A DNA stretch of 64,000 nt from Algivirga pacifica (GCF_039543525.1 NZ_BAABJX010000059.1:62001-126000), one strand, 5' to 3'; counted from the stretch's first letter, positions 45,038-53,956 are shown. Made by a program: numbers and translations. The notes: a model not told the origin generated them from the sequence alone.

Positions 45038-45051
45038 GGTATTTTTTCCGT

Positions 45052-48000
45052 TTAAAACTCAAGGTTAAGGCCTACAGTATAAGATCTTGGAATTGGTGCA
45101 GCACCACGCTGATATCCATATGTCAGTGGATTATCCTGTCCCTGATTGATTCCTTCCGGGTTGAAGCTAGAGTACTCTTCTGACATCAAGTACAGTAGGT
45201 TCTGTCCTGAGAAATAGAATCTCAATTTCTCCGCGCCAATCTTGTTTACCCATGCTTTTGGCATTGTATAGCCCAAGTTCAATGAACGCAATGCGATAAA
45301 GGAAGCATCTTGTACAATATCATCGGTGAAGATACGCTGTACTACTTTATCAGCATCCGGGAACTCGTCGTTGTAATCCTGATTTCCTGAGAACTGATTG
45401 TTTACGTACTGAGGGTCCATATTTCTAACCTCTGCACCGTGTGATCCCTGGAACATAAATGAGAAGTCAATATCTCTTACCTTAAACGTGTTGCTTACGC
45501 TCCATACCAAGTCAGGATATGGTGATCCCAAAATTGTACGGTCATCCGGCGTGATCTCTCCATCACCATTCAAGTCTTTTACGTACACATCCTGAGACTG
45601 CCCACCTACTGGATAAAGCGAATTCTTCAGATACTCAGGAGCAATTTCCTTTTCCATTACATAGCCATAGAAAGAAGAAATAGGTTGTCCTACTGAAGCG
45701 ATCCACTCTGCTGGACGTTTGCTATCTACAATAGAGATCAAGTCATCTACCCCAGCAAAATCCACCAAGGTGTTCTTATTTTGTGATAGGTTCCCTGAGA
45801 TTGTCCATGAATAATCTTTGTTGGTAATTAAGTGTACTCCTAGCTCAATTTCTACCCCTCTGTTTTCCACTGTTCCCATATTGACCGTCGTTTCTGAGAA
45901 GCCTGTCACAGAAGGAATTGGTTGTGGCAACAATAAATCGTCACTGGTTCTTTGATACCAATCGAATGAACCATAGATGCGGTTATCCAAGAATCCAAAG
46001 TCTACCCCTGGGTTGATCTCCAACTGCTTTTCCCATCTCAACTCTGGGCTAGCGATATTATTTGGATAGAAACTGGTCACGATACCTCCATCCATCACTG
46101 CACTTCCTGGTGACAGTAGTCCCAAGTGATCATAAGGGCCGATACCACTGTTGTTACCCGTCGTACCGTAGCTGAATCTTGCTTTCAGGTTAGAAATCAG
46201 GTCACTGTTTTTCAAGAATCCTTCTTCGTTTACTCTCCAACCTAAAGAGAATGCAGGGAAGAAACCATATCTATAATCTGAGCCAAACTTCGAACTACCG
46301 TCTGTTCTCGCACTCACGGAAGCTAAATACTTCCCTTGGAAAGCGTAGTTGACCCTTCCGAAAAACGATTGCAAGGCCACAGCAGACTTCACACCATCTC
46401 CCTCTGCGATCACACTTGCGGCATTAATCGTACGGATATAGTCAAACTCATATCCTGTACCCAATACCTCTGAAGACTCGTATTGCCATTTTTCAAAAGA
46501 CATCCCGGCTACAGCATTCATTTCATGATCTCCCACTTCAAGGTTATAAGTCAACACGTTATCATTGACCCAGTGTAAGTTATTGTATGTGCGGTATTGC
46601 AGTTCCGCTCTGGAAGCGCCACGACGGTCTGCTTTTGTGCCTGTCCAATAATCTCTTACTCTGCTCATGTAATCACCACCAATGGACGTCTTGAAGTTCA
46701 ATCCTTTCGCTAGTTTCACCTTTACATTGGCATTCGTAAAGACCTTCAAGGTATTCTCTCTACGGTCTCTCTCCAATACCTTTGCCAACGGACTGGCATT
46801 AGAAGTAGTACTGATATTGGTATAATCAGGATGGTTATCAAAATGACGCTCCATCGCATAATCTCCCACCTTAACATCTGGATATTTGTTTCTATCCACG
46901 AACTGTATCGTATGCTCGTCATGATACAATGGCAACCATGGTGACTGCCTCAGCGCATCGTGTACGCCAATTGGGAATAATCTTTTCTGTGTATAAGAAG
47001 GGTTTAACTTAATTCCTACACTTACTCGATCATTCAACTTCGTATCCAAGTTCAATCGGAAGTTTAGTTTGTTATATGAATCGGTCAACAAAACGCCATC
47101 ATCTGACATGTATCCACCGGATACTCTAAACTTGGTATTTTCACTACCTCCACTTGCGCTCAACGAATAGTTTTGTACGCTACCACCATCAAACATTACT
47201 TCTTGCCAGTTGGTCTCTGTACCCAATGCTTTGATGTATTCCAGACGTCCAGTATCTCCGTCGGACGCCAATACCTGAGCTTCCCAATCAGCTAGTGAAG
47301 GCAAGAAGTCCTTTTTGACTGGAATATACTTCTGACCATAATATGAGTTGAAGGAGAACTTAGTCTTCCCTGCCTGACCGGACTTGGTTGTAATCATAAT
47401 GACCCCATTACCACCTCTAGAACCATAGATAGCAGCAGAAGAAGCATCCTTCAATACTTCTACAGAAGCCACATCGGTCATATCAATACTGGCCAGGAAG
47501 TCTCCATTTACAACGACCCCGTCCACTACAACCAAAGGTTCAGAGCTAGCCTTAATAGAACCAACCCCTCTTACCCTGATGGTTGGCGCAGCACCCGCCT
47601 GTGGGTTCGTCATTTGAATATTTACTCCTGAAACCTGACCAATCAATGCTTCATCCACGCGTGCTGTTGGAATCTGGTCTAGCATTTCATTTTCTACTTT
47701 GGAAATTGATCCGGTTAGATGTGATTTCTTTTGAGTACCGTATCCGATAACCACCACTTCCTCCAATTGCTCCAGGTCTTGTACCAAAGAAATTGTCAAA
47801 GAGGTCTGATTATCCACAGTTACTTCTTGCGTCTCATACCCAATGTAGCTAAATTGCAAGATCTCTCCGGGAGCTACTTCTAAGGTAAACGCACCATCGA
47901 AGTCAGAGACTACTCCTTTGATGGTATCTTTTATTCGAATGTTTACCCCCGGTAATGGTTCATTGGTATCCGAGGACAAAACTTTTCCGGAGATCACCTG

Positions 48001-48105
48001 GTTACTTGATTGTGCTATTGCCGTAGCATTTAGGCAATAGAGTAGCAGGCAAGCTAAAAGTCTCGTTACCCAAACTCTTAGCCCTAACGTATGTGTCGTA
48101 AGCAT
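45052..48105 (-). CDS. susC: SusC-like TonB-dependent transporter
   Basis: 1017 residues. Signal peptide (LLACLLLYCLNATAIA), CarboxypepD_reg-like domain (ISGKVLSSDTNEPLPGVNI), TonB-box region EEVVVIGYGTQKKSHLTGSI, plug (VDEALIGQVSGVNIQ, VLKDASSAAIYGSRGGNGVI), then a 22-strand barrel, ending SYTVGLNLEF. Imports alginate oligomers across the outer membrane with SusD. First gene of a minus-strand operon running through susD, PL6, PL17, kdgF, MFS to SDR. Confidence 0.97.
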   Translation of the reverse strand: MLTTHTLGLRVWVTRLLACLLLYCLNATAIAQSSNQVISGKVLSSDTNEPLPGVNIRIKDTIKGVVSDFDGAFTLEVAPGEILQFSYIGYETQEVTVDNQTSLTISLVQDLEQLEEVVVIGYGTQKKSHLTGSISKVENEMLDQIPTARVDEALIGQVSGVNIQMTNPQAGAAPTIRVRGVGSIKASSEPLVVVDGVVVNGDFLASIDMTDVASVEVLKDASSAAIYGSRGGNGVIMITTKSGQAGKTKFSFNSYYGQKYIPVKKDFLPSLADWEAQVLASDGDTGRLEYIKALGTETNWQEVMFDGGSVQNYSLSASGGSENTKFRVSGGYMSDDGVLLTDSYNKLNFRLNLDTKLNDRVSVGIKLNPSYTQKRLFPIGVHDALRQSPWLPLYHDEHTIQFVDRNKYPDVKVGDYAMERHFDNHPDYTNISTTSNASPLAKVLERDRRENTLKVFTNANVKVKLAKGLNFKTSIGGDYMSRVRDYWTGTKADRRGASRAELQYRTYNNLHWVNDNVLTYNLEVGDHEMNAVAGMSFEKWQYESSEVLGTGYEFDYIRTINAASVIAEGDGVKSAVALQSFFGRVNYAFQGKYLASVSARTDGSSKFGSDYRYGFFPAFSLGWRVNEEGFLKNSDLISNLKARFSYGTTGNNSGIGPYDHLGLLSPGSAVMDGGIVTSFYPNNIASPELRWEKQLEINPGVDFGFLDNRIYGSFDWYQRTSDDLLLPQPIPSVTGFSETTVNMGTVENRGVEIELGVHLITNKDYSWTISGNLSQNKNTLVDFAGVDDLISIVDSKRPAEWIASVGQPISSFYGYVMEKEIAPEYLKNSLYPVGGQSQDVYVKDLNGDGEITPDDRTILGSPYPDLVWSVSNTFKVRDIDFSFMFQGSHGAEVRNMDPQYVNNQFSGNQDYNDEFPDADKVVQRIFTDDIVQDASFIALRSLNLGYTMPKAWVNKIGAEKLRFYFSGQNLLYLMSEEYSSFNPEGINQGQDNPLTYGYQRGAAPIPRSYTVGLNLEF

Positions 48106-48427
48106 AGTAGATAAATTAAATAAACGATTCGTGAAGATTACTGATCGTATTGTGTTGAGAGGCTCCCCAAAGCCTCTCTTTTTTTTATTGATTAGATATT
48201 AAAATCTATCTCCCTGCCTGATCGTTGCGCCCCTACAGCAGTTTGATAAATAGTTTATTGGTGTTCTTTTTGTTTAATAGTTTTATGTTTCCCCCAAGCA
48301 GTAGGGGTGAAGTAATATTTGTTTTTATTTCTATTTCCTGGCCATATCATTGAAACATGGACTCACGATATATTGTAATGAAAAAATGGCATTCAATATA
48401 ACTCCCAGGCATATCCCTTGTACTGTA
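48106..48427. other. susC leader and regulator 3' spacer
   Basis: Region that must contain the susC promoter on the minus strand. No exact TAnnTTTG found. Holds the plus-strand terminator described separately. Confidence 0.5.
48157..48186 (+). terminator. Orphan plus-strand terminator upstream of susC
   Basis: GAGAGGCT-CCCCAA-AGCCTCTC, 8-bp perfect stem, then eight Ts on the plus strand. No plus-strand gene precedes it for 14 kb; it would end an RNA made antisense to the susC start. On the minus strand the hairpin is followed by CAACACAA, so it does not terminate the regulator transcript. Confidence 0.75.
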
Positions 48428-49144
48428 TTACACCAAGGTCCTTTGCTTCATGCTATGCATCAACACATCTTGCAAGTGTTCATACATGGCCGTTTCTGCC
48501 GCTTCCGCATTTCCTTCCTTGATATAACGAAGAATCGCTTTGTGTTCCTCCAGCGCTTGTCTTGCCCTTCCCTTTCCACACACCTCTTCTTTGTTGTAGA
48601 AGGTCAGGATATCGGGAACGATAATCATCAGTAAGTTCTTCAATGCTCCATTCTTGGCCGCTTCTGAGATAGACAAGTGAAACATCAAATCTTCTTCTAC
48701 CGCAGAGGAACCTTCCGCTACAGATTTCTCATAATTAAGCAAGGCCGCTTCCATACGCTCAATGTCCTCCTCTGTCCTTCTGCTTGCTGCCAGTTTCGCT
48801 GCATTGGTTTCCAGAATCACCCTAGTCTCTGCCAAAGAGTGAAAGTCCCCCTGATTCATCTTCAGTACATCGGTAATCAAGCCTTGCAAAGCCTGCATAC
48901 CCATTCCAGCGACGGTTGTGCCACTTTGAGGACTGGTGCGAAGAATGCCGTAAAACTCCAATTTCTTGATCGCTTCCCGAACATAACTTCTTCCTACGCC
49001 AAACTTCTCAGACAACTTCCTTTCTGAAGGAAGGGTGTCTCCCGGATTGAGCTGCCCAGAAGTAATCAACTCCCGAATCTGTCGGATAATAACATCCGAA
49101 GGCTTCTCAATACTGATCTCTCTTAAACTTTCAAGTATTGACAT
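48428..49144 (-). CDS. GntR/FadR-family regulator of the alginate locus
   Basis: 238 residues. N-terminal winged helix (IIRQIRELITSGQLNPGDTL, PSERKLSEKFGVGRSYVREA) and C-terminal FCD domain (EDLMFHLSISEAAKNGALKNL, RQALEEHKAILRYIKEGNAEA), whose His residues usually bind metal and an acid ligand. In alginate loci FCD regulators respond to KDG-like acids. Divergent from PL7 with a perfect palindrome ATTGGTTAACCAAT in between; it very likely represses itself and PL7, perhaps susC as well (inference). Confidence 0.92.
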   Translation of the reverse strand: MSILESLREISIEKPSDVIIRQIRELITSGQLNPGDTLPSERKLSEKFGVGRSYVREAIKKLEFYGILRTSPQSGTTVAGMGMQALQGLITDVLKMNQGDFHSLAETRVILETNAAKLAASRRTEEDIERMEAALLNYEKSVAEGSSAVEEDLMFHLSISEAAKNGALKNLLMIIVPDILTFYNKEEVCGKGRARQALEEHKAILRYIKEGNAEAAETAMYEHLQDVLMHSMKQRTLV

Positions 49145-49168
49145 ATTACTTACTTTTTGGTTTCTGGT

Positions 49169-49184
49169 AATTGGTTAACCAAAT
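49169..49184. promoter_or_regulatory. GntR operator, regulator-proximal
   Basis: AATTGGTTAACCAAAT, inner TTGGTTAACCAA perfectly palindromic, 25 bases upstream of the regulator start: suited to autoregulation. Confidence 0.75.
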
Positions 49185-49366
49185 AAAACGTATGTTTGAC
49201 ACATAACCAAGCTTTTTCGTTTTTTTTTCACTTTTCTTACTTTTTATTTCACTACCCTATTATTCACCTAACATTTATAATTAAATTTAAATAACTAATA
49301 ATCAGATTATTAAAGTTTAATTATGAAAAATACTTTTATAAGTAGGAAAAATATTACTTACTTATA

Positions 49367-49393
49367 ATTGGTTAACCAATCACTGGTTTACTA
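49367..49393. promoter_or_regulatory. GntR operator, PL7-proximal, with half site
   Basis: ATTGGTTAACCAAT, 14-bp perfect palindrome, followed immediately by the half-site-like ACTGGTTTACTAAT. About 50 bases upstream of the PL7 start. Confidence 0.78.
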
Positions 49394-49430
49394 ATAACTC
49401 AATAAATATTTACGTAACAAAACAACACCA

Positions 49431-51113
49431 ATGAACACACACAACATCTGTCAGGCAGTAGCTATTCTACTGCTTGCACTGACGAACTTTGCATGTACTA
49501 AACAAGCCTCAACTCACGCACCGCTCTCTCCTCTCCCCAACAACACCTATCAATCATCCGCAAGGGTGGCGCAGAATCTCAGTAACCCAGGATTTGAAAG
49601 CGACTGGTCAGGTTGGTCAGATACCGACCCTTCAGCCATCTCTAGTGATGCCTATGCTGGAACCAAGTCTGCTAAAATCACGGGAGCCTCTGGAAAAGCC
49701 GTACAATCCGCCACAGTACAAGCCAATACTTCTTATGAACTAAGCGCTTATATTAAAGGAAAAGGAAAAATTGGCGCAACCCTCAACGGTACTACTTATG
49801 AAAATGTAGGCGATCACAGTGACTGGAGTAAAGTGAGCGTTACCTTTGAGACCGGATCGGCCACCACTGTAGATATATTTGCAGCCTATGGTGGTGGAGA
49901 AGGACGTTTTGACGCTTTTGAACTCTATGAAGTAGGCACTGTGGATACTCCCCCTACCTCAACCACTTTGAGTATTGCTTCTGCGACAGCCTCTATTGAT
50001 GATGGCAACGTAGCCTCTAATGTACTGGATGGCGACCTTAACACACGTTGGTCTGGAAATGGTGATGGAGCTTATATTACCCTAGACTTAGGGAGTGTAG
50101 ACACGGTCAGTAGTCTGGACATCGCTTGGTATAAAGGCAATGAACGATCTTCTTACTTCGACATCTTACTGGGGTCTTCAACAAGCAACCTATCTCAAGT
50201 ATATACGGGTAGTAGTAGTGGCAATACCTTGGATCCGGAATCTTATGATTTTACCAGTACACCGGCTCGTTATATTCGTATCGTCGGACATGGCAACTCC
50301 AGCAACACATGGAATAGTATTACAGAAGTTACTGCTTACGGAAATAACGGGGATGATGTCCCTAACAATGGAGGCAACGAGGTCTATCCAACGGATATTA
50401 TTCCTAGTCTGGTAGATTGGAAAATCACCCTGCCTGTAGATGCCAACGGAGACGACAGTGCTGATGCTCCTAACGTTGATTCACGCAACAAAAATGCGCA
50501 TGAAGTGAAAGATGCAAACCTTATTGATTATACCTATACTCCTTACTTCTATGCTGCCAACGGAGAAGTATACTTTAGGGGACATTGTGCCGGAGCTACA
50601 ACAAGTGGTTCCAAGTATCCTCGTTCCGAGCTTCGCCAGCGTGTAGGAGGAGGAGACAATTACTGGTCTGTGAATGATTATCAATACCTACAAACAGAAC
50701 TTAGGGTAACTCACCTTCCAGTAGAAAAACCAGAGGTAAGTATGGTACAGATCCACGGTCCTGTGGACGAACCCCTACGAGTACAATATCATGCCAACCA
50801 AGGGGTCTATATTATTTGGAACGAAACCAATAAAGATACCGCCAATGCTCTGGACTATAGTTTGGGAGAACGTCTAAGAGTTACGGTAACCGTAGACAAT
50901 GGAGACATCACCTGTCTTATCGAAAACCTGGATCGCAGTACTTCTTACAGCAAAACATGGGCTTCTTCCGATGCTACAGGCTACTTCAAGGTAGGCTGCT
51001 ATACGCAATCCTCTATTTTCTTGAGTGAGTTCAAGACAGGGTATAATAATGAACCTTTGGATGCCTACGGTGAAATTGCCGTGAAGAGCATTACACTTAC
51101 AGAGACGTATTAG
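49431..51113 (+). CDS. Alginate lyase, PL7 family, with two carbohydrate-binding modules
   Basis: 560 residues, lipoprotein (TNFAC, Cys22). Residues ~48-168: beta-sandwich CBM (LSNPGFESDWSGW, KSAKITGASGKAV); 178-304: F5/8 type C/CBM32-like (NVLDGDLNTRWSGNGDGAYI, ARYIRIVGHGNSSNTWNSI); 318-560: PL7 catalytic domain with RSELR (398-402), QIH (440-442) and YFKVGCY. The QIH triplet is associated with G- or MG-block preference, versus QVH for M-blocks. Probably a surface endolyase that starts alginate breakdown. Transcribed away from the rest of the locus under the GntR operator. Confidence 0.95.
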   Translation: MNTHNICQAVAILLLALTNFACTKQASTHAPLSPLPNNTYQSSARVAQNLSNPGFESDWSGWSDTDPSAISSDAYAGTKSAKITGASGKAVQSATVQANTSYELSAYIKGKGKIGATLNGTTYENVGDHSDWSKVSVTFETGSATTVDIFAAYGGGEGRFDAFELYEVGTVDTPPTSTTLSIASATASIDDGNVASNVLDGDLNTRWSGNGDGAYITLDLGSVDTVSSLDIAWYKGNERSSYFDILLGSSTSNLSQVYTGSSSGNTLDPESYDFTSTPARYIRIVGHGNSSNTWNSITEVTAYGNNGDDVPNNGGNEVYPTDIIPSLVDWKITLPVDANGDDSADAPNVDSRNKNAHEVKDANLIDYTYTPYFYAANGEVYFRGHCAGATTSGSKYPRSELRQRVGGGDNYWSVNDYQYLQTELRVTHLPVEKPEVSMVQIHGPVDEPLRVQYHANQGVYIIWNETNKDTANALDYSLGERLRVTVTVDNGDITCLIENLDRSTSYSKTWASSDATGYFKVGCYTQSSIFLSEFKTGYNNEPLDAYGEIAVKSITLTETY

Positions 51114-51129
51114 AGCTGGCTTATTAAAG

Positions 51130-51335
51130 TTGAATAAATAACCGTCATATGTTGAACCGTTGAATCGTTGAATTGAGCTTCACTCGTTGATTCGAGTTGA
51201 ACTGTTGATTGATAATAAATATATGTACTCATACAATTTATCAACTCGAATCAACTCACCAAAGGTGAAATTCAACGATTCAACGGTTCAACAAAGCTGT
51301 TGGGTAGTATGACGGTTATTTTTTCAATCTTAATC
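51130..51335. repeat. GTTGAA / hairpin element with T-rich right end
   Basis: Outer arms TTGAATAAATAACCGTCAT and ATGACGGTTATTTTTTCAA; inside, GTTGAACC, GTTGAATC, GTTGAATT in 8-base phase, GAGCTTCACTC, then the inverse with CACCAAAGGTG. Fills most of the spacer between PL7 and the next gene and may act as terminator. Confidence 0.8.
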
Positions 51336-51370
51336 GACCAACCTAATACCTCACTCTACCGTATACCTAA

Positions 51371-51403
51371 GAGCTTGTTTGAAATACTGTTTCAAACAAG
51401 CTC
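51371..51403. mobile_element. Minimal MITE: two fused terminal repeats
   Basis: 33 bases: GAGCTTGTTTGAAATACTG joined to its inverse, flanked on both sides by TAA, a 3-bp target duplication. Same ends as the 161-bp elements at 53793 and 54430. It may also serve as a hairpin. Confidence 0.65.
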
Positions 51404-51435
51404 TAACTTTTAAGGTAAACTAGATCAACAGAAAT

Positions 51436-52098
51436 ATGAAAGTGATTATTACTGGAGCCACTGGCATGGTGGGTAAAGGAATATTATTGGAATGTATAGA
51501 GAGTGCAGAGGTATCCGATATCTTATTACTGAACCGCAAATCAACAGGTATAACCCACCCCAAGGTAAAAGAAATACTTCACTCCGACTTTGCCAACCTC
51601 AACCCTATCAAGGAGCATCTTCAAGGATATGATGCTTGTTTCTATTCTATGGGTGTATCGGCATTAGGATTGAGTGAGGAGCAGTATACGCATATTACCT
51701 ATACCATGACCGTTCATATGGCCACATTACTCAAGGAGTTAAACCCGAATATGGTCTTCAATTATGTATCCGGTACAGGTACCGATAGCTCTGAAAAAGG
51801 AAAGATTATGTGGGCCAGAGTAAAAGGAAAAACAGAGAATGCTATCCTCACTATGGGATTCAAGGATGCCTATGCTTTTCGTCCGGGAATGATCATTCCT
51901 GAAAAGGGTGTCAAGTCAAGTACCGGCTGGTACAATGCGTTGTATGTGATCTTCCGTCCACTATTTCCACTCTTTCGAAAGTTTGACTCCATTACCAGCA
52001 GCGTGAAGGTAGGGAAAGCCATGATTAATAGTGTACGTTATCCACAGACACAGAAGCATTTGGAGAATCCAGAGATTAATGCGTTGGCTAAAAAATAA
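51436..52098 (+). CDS. NAD(P)-binding epimerase/dehydratase-like protein
   Basis: 220 residues, extended/atypical SDR fold. N-terminal VIITGATGMVGKGILLECI is the NAD(P) loop; FYSMGVSALGLSEEQYTHI, FNYVSGTGTDSSEKGKIMWA and VKGKTENAILTMGFKDAYAF give the Ser and Lys-like region, FRPGMIIPEKG follows. Related to HTATIP2/YwnB-type proteins. No reaction can be assigned. Unlinked to its neighbours by function. Confidence 0.8.
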   Translation: MKVIITGATGMVGKGILLECIESAEVSDILLLNRKSTGITHPKVKEILHSDFANLNPIKEHLQGYDACFYSMGVSALGLSEEQYTHITYTMTVHMATLLKELNPNMVFNYVSGTGTDSSEKGKIMWARVKGKTENAILTMGFKDAYAFRPGMIIPEKGVKSSTGWYNALYVIFRPLFPLFRKFDSITSSVKVGKAMINSVRYPQTQKHLENPEINALAKK

Positions 52099-52099
52099 T

Positions 52100-52350
52100 T
52101 GGTGATCAGCTCGTTAAGGTTGAATATTTACTCATCATACTACCCAACCGCTCTGTTGAGTGGCACTGTGTGCCGTTGAGTGGAGCTCCGCTCCGTTGAG
52201 ATATGCTTCGCACGTTGAGATTTTGCAGTACTGATCTTTCTCAACAGCCCGAAGGGCTTCTCAACGGCACACAGTGCCACTCAACTAGCGGTGCAAGCCG
52301 CCTCAACTGTCGGTTATTTTTTCAAACTTAACGAGCCGATCACCAATCAA
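52100..52350. repeat. GTTGAG-separated array of different mini-hairpins
   Basis: Between outer arms GTGATCAGCTCGTTAAGGTT and AACTTAACGAGCCGATCACC: GTTGAG is followed in turn by GGCACTGTGTGCC, GGAGCTCCGCTCC and ATGCTTCGCA; the other side has CTCAAC preceded by AGCCCGAAGGGCT, GGCACACAGTGCC and GCGGTGCAAGCCGC. Ends with the GGTTATTTTTTCAA tail shared with the element at 51.3 kb. Confidence 0.82.
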
Positions 52351-52356
52351 CTATTA

Positions 52357-53724
52357 CTATCTTTTCTTCCGCTTCTTTTTCTTCAAGTTCTGGATCTTAT
52401 CTCCCTTACGGATAGGCTTTTTATACTTCTCCTTCATTTTTTGACCGTAGCTTTTTTTCTCCTGCTTCTCACGATTGTTTTTAGGCAACTTCTCGTGAAA
52501 TGAAGGACCTACATCAGAAGAAGGTGCAGGCATAGGCTCTTCCTCAAACCAATCCTTTGGCTTATCCTTTTCCTCAGGAATAAGTTGCTCTGAAATACTG
52601 ACCTCTTCCGGAAGTTCACGCAGTGGAATACGATAGTTCATCAGGTCTTCAATCGCCTCCTTGAACTCGACTTCCTTCTCGCTAAACAAAAGAATGGCAT
52701 GCCCTTCCTGTCCGGCTCGACCCGTTCGTCCAATTCGGTGAATATAGTTTTCCGGATACATAGGGGTATCGAAGTTAATCACCGTACTGATATTATCAAT
52801 ATCAATCCCTCGGGCAATCACATCGGTAGCGACTAAGATTCTACTTGTTCCCTCCTCAAATTTCTCTATAGATTTGACACGGTGATTCTGTTCTTTTCGG
52901 GAATGAATCACGGAGGTTTCGGCAAAGAAATCCAGGGTTTCGGCCAATTTATCTGCAATCGCCTTACTTCGGATAAAGATCAATACCTTATGGTGTGTTT
53001 CTTTATCGCTCAACAGGTGATTCAGTAAATTTACCTTGGTATAAAAATTAGGAACAGCATACGCTTCCTGTGTAATCGTCTCCACCGGAGTACCACTGAC
53101 CGCCATGGTTTGCTTGACAGGATTGACTAAGAAGTCATCAATCAGTCCATCCACATAAGGTGTCATCGTCGCCGAGAATAGAATATTTTGGCGTTTCTCT
53201 GGCAAGTACTCAAAGATATGTTTCAGCTGTGTTTTATAACCAAAATCCAGCATGACATCCACCTCGTCAATCACCAGTTTTTTAATGGATTTCAATCTTA
53301 GCACATTGGTCAGGGCAAGGTCATAAAGCCTTCTAGGCGTACCCACAAGAATATCTACTCCCTCAGCAACTGCTTGCTTTTGCCTGTTGATATTGCTACT
53401 ACCACCATAGACTCCTACCACCCTTACCGTAATGTAAGCGGTCAATTGTTCAATTTGCTCTACAATCTGAATCACCAGTTCTCTGGTCGGTGCCAGGATA
53501 AGTATTCTGGGATGAGGATCTTTAGAGAACTTCAAGTCCTGTAAAATAGGCAGTAAATAAGCCATCGTCTTACCTGTTCCTGTTTGTGCTATTCCCACAA
53601 AGTCTGAACCGCCAAGAATGGTCGAATAAGAAGCCTCCTGTATTGGTGTAGGCTGTTCAATCCCCAACTCCGTAAGGGCATTGAATAACTGTTTTTTGAT
53701 CTTGAAATCTTCAAATGTGCTCAT
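52357..53724 (-). CDS. DEAD-box RNA helicase
   Basis: 455 residues. Q motif (ELGIEQPTPIQ), motif I AQTGTGKT, Ia PTRELV, Ib TPRRL, motif II DEVD (variant of DEAD), III SAT, then IV-VI in VIHSRKEQNHR, LVATDVIARGIDI, HRIGRTGRAGQ. The last ~90 residues form a basic Lys-rich tail that binds RNA, as in RhlE/CshA-type helicases for ribosome assembly or mRNA decay. A TATCTTTG box lies only five bases before ATG, which would make the mRNA leaderless. Confidence 0.93.
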   Translation of the reverse strand: MSTFEDFKIKKQLFNALTELGIEQPTPIQEASYSTILGGSDFVGIAQTGTGKTMAYLLPILQDLKFSKDPHPRILILAPTRELVIQIVEQIEQLTAYITVRVVGVYGGSSNINRQKQAVAEGVDILVGTPRRLYDLALTNVLRLKSIKKLVIDEVDVMLDFGYKTQLKHIFEYLPEKRQNILFSATMTPYVDGLIDDFLVNPVKQTMAVSGTPVETITQEAYAVPNFYTKVNLLNHLLSDKETHHKVLIFIRSKAIADKLAETLDFFAETSVIHSRKEQNHRVKSIEKFEEGTSRILVATDVIARGIDIDNISTVINFDTPMYPENYIHRIGRTGRAGQEGHAILLFSEKEVEFKEAIEDLMNYRIPLRELPEEVSISEQLIPEEKDKPKDWFEEEPMPAPSSDVGPSFHEKLPKNNREKQEKKSYGQKMKEKYKKPIRKGDKIQNLKKKKRKKR

Positions 53725-53728
53725 TCTG

Positions 53729-53736
53729 CAAAGATA
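53729..53736 (-). promoter_or_regulatory. Possible -7 box immediately before helicase start
   Basis: TATCTTTG followed by CAGAATG on the minus strand; if used, transcription would start at or next to the start codon. No clear -33 TTG. Confidence 0.35.
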
Positions 53737-53789
53737 TCAAAAAAAAATAGTTGGGGGATGACTTTAGATTGAATACTATTGAATTGCAT

Positions 53790-53956
53790 TAAGAGCTTGT
53801 TTGGAATACTGATTTAGATAGAGAAAATTTCTATAACCTGTTCAAATTGGCTCAAATTTGAGAAGAATAGTGGTTCTATTTACCGAAAATTTGAGTCGAT
53901 TTGAACAGTGATTAGAGGAATTTTCTATCTGAAGACGTATTCTAAACAAGCTCTAA
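53790..53956. mobile_element. MITE copy 1 with TAA target duplication
   Basis: 161-bp body (53793-53953) with inverted ends GAGCTTGTTTGGAATACTGA and TCTAAACAAGCTC, flanked by TAA on both sides. The interior is itself an imperfect inverted repeat (AACCTGTTCAAAT / ATTTGAACAG). No coding capacity. The 3-bp TNA duplication suggests mobilisation by an IS5-group (IS1031-like) transposase, not found in this window. Confidence 0.8.

Noticed and set aside
48300..48634. Plus-strand frame antisense to the GntR gene as source of the orphan terminator transcript
   Set aside because: It lies downstream of that terminator on the plus strand, so cannot be the gene it ends.
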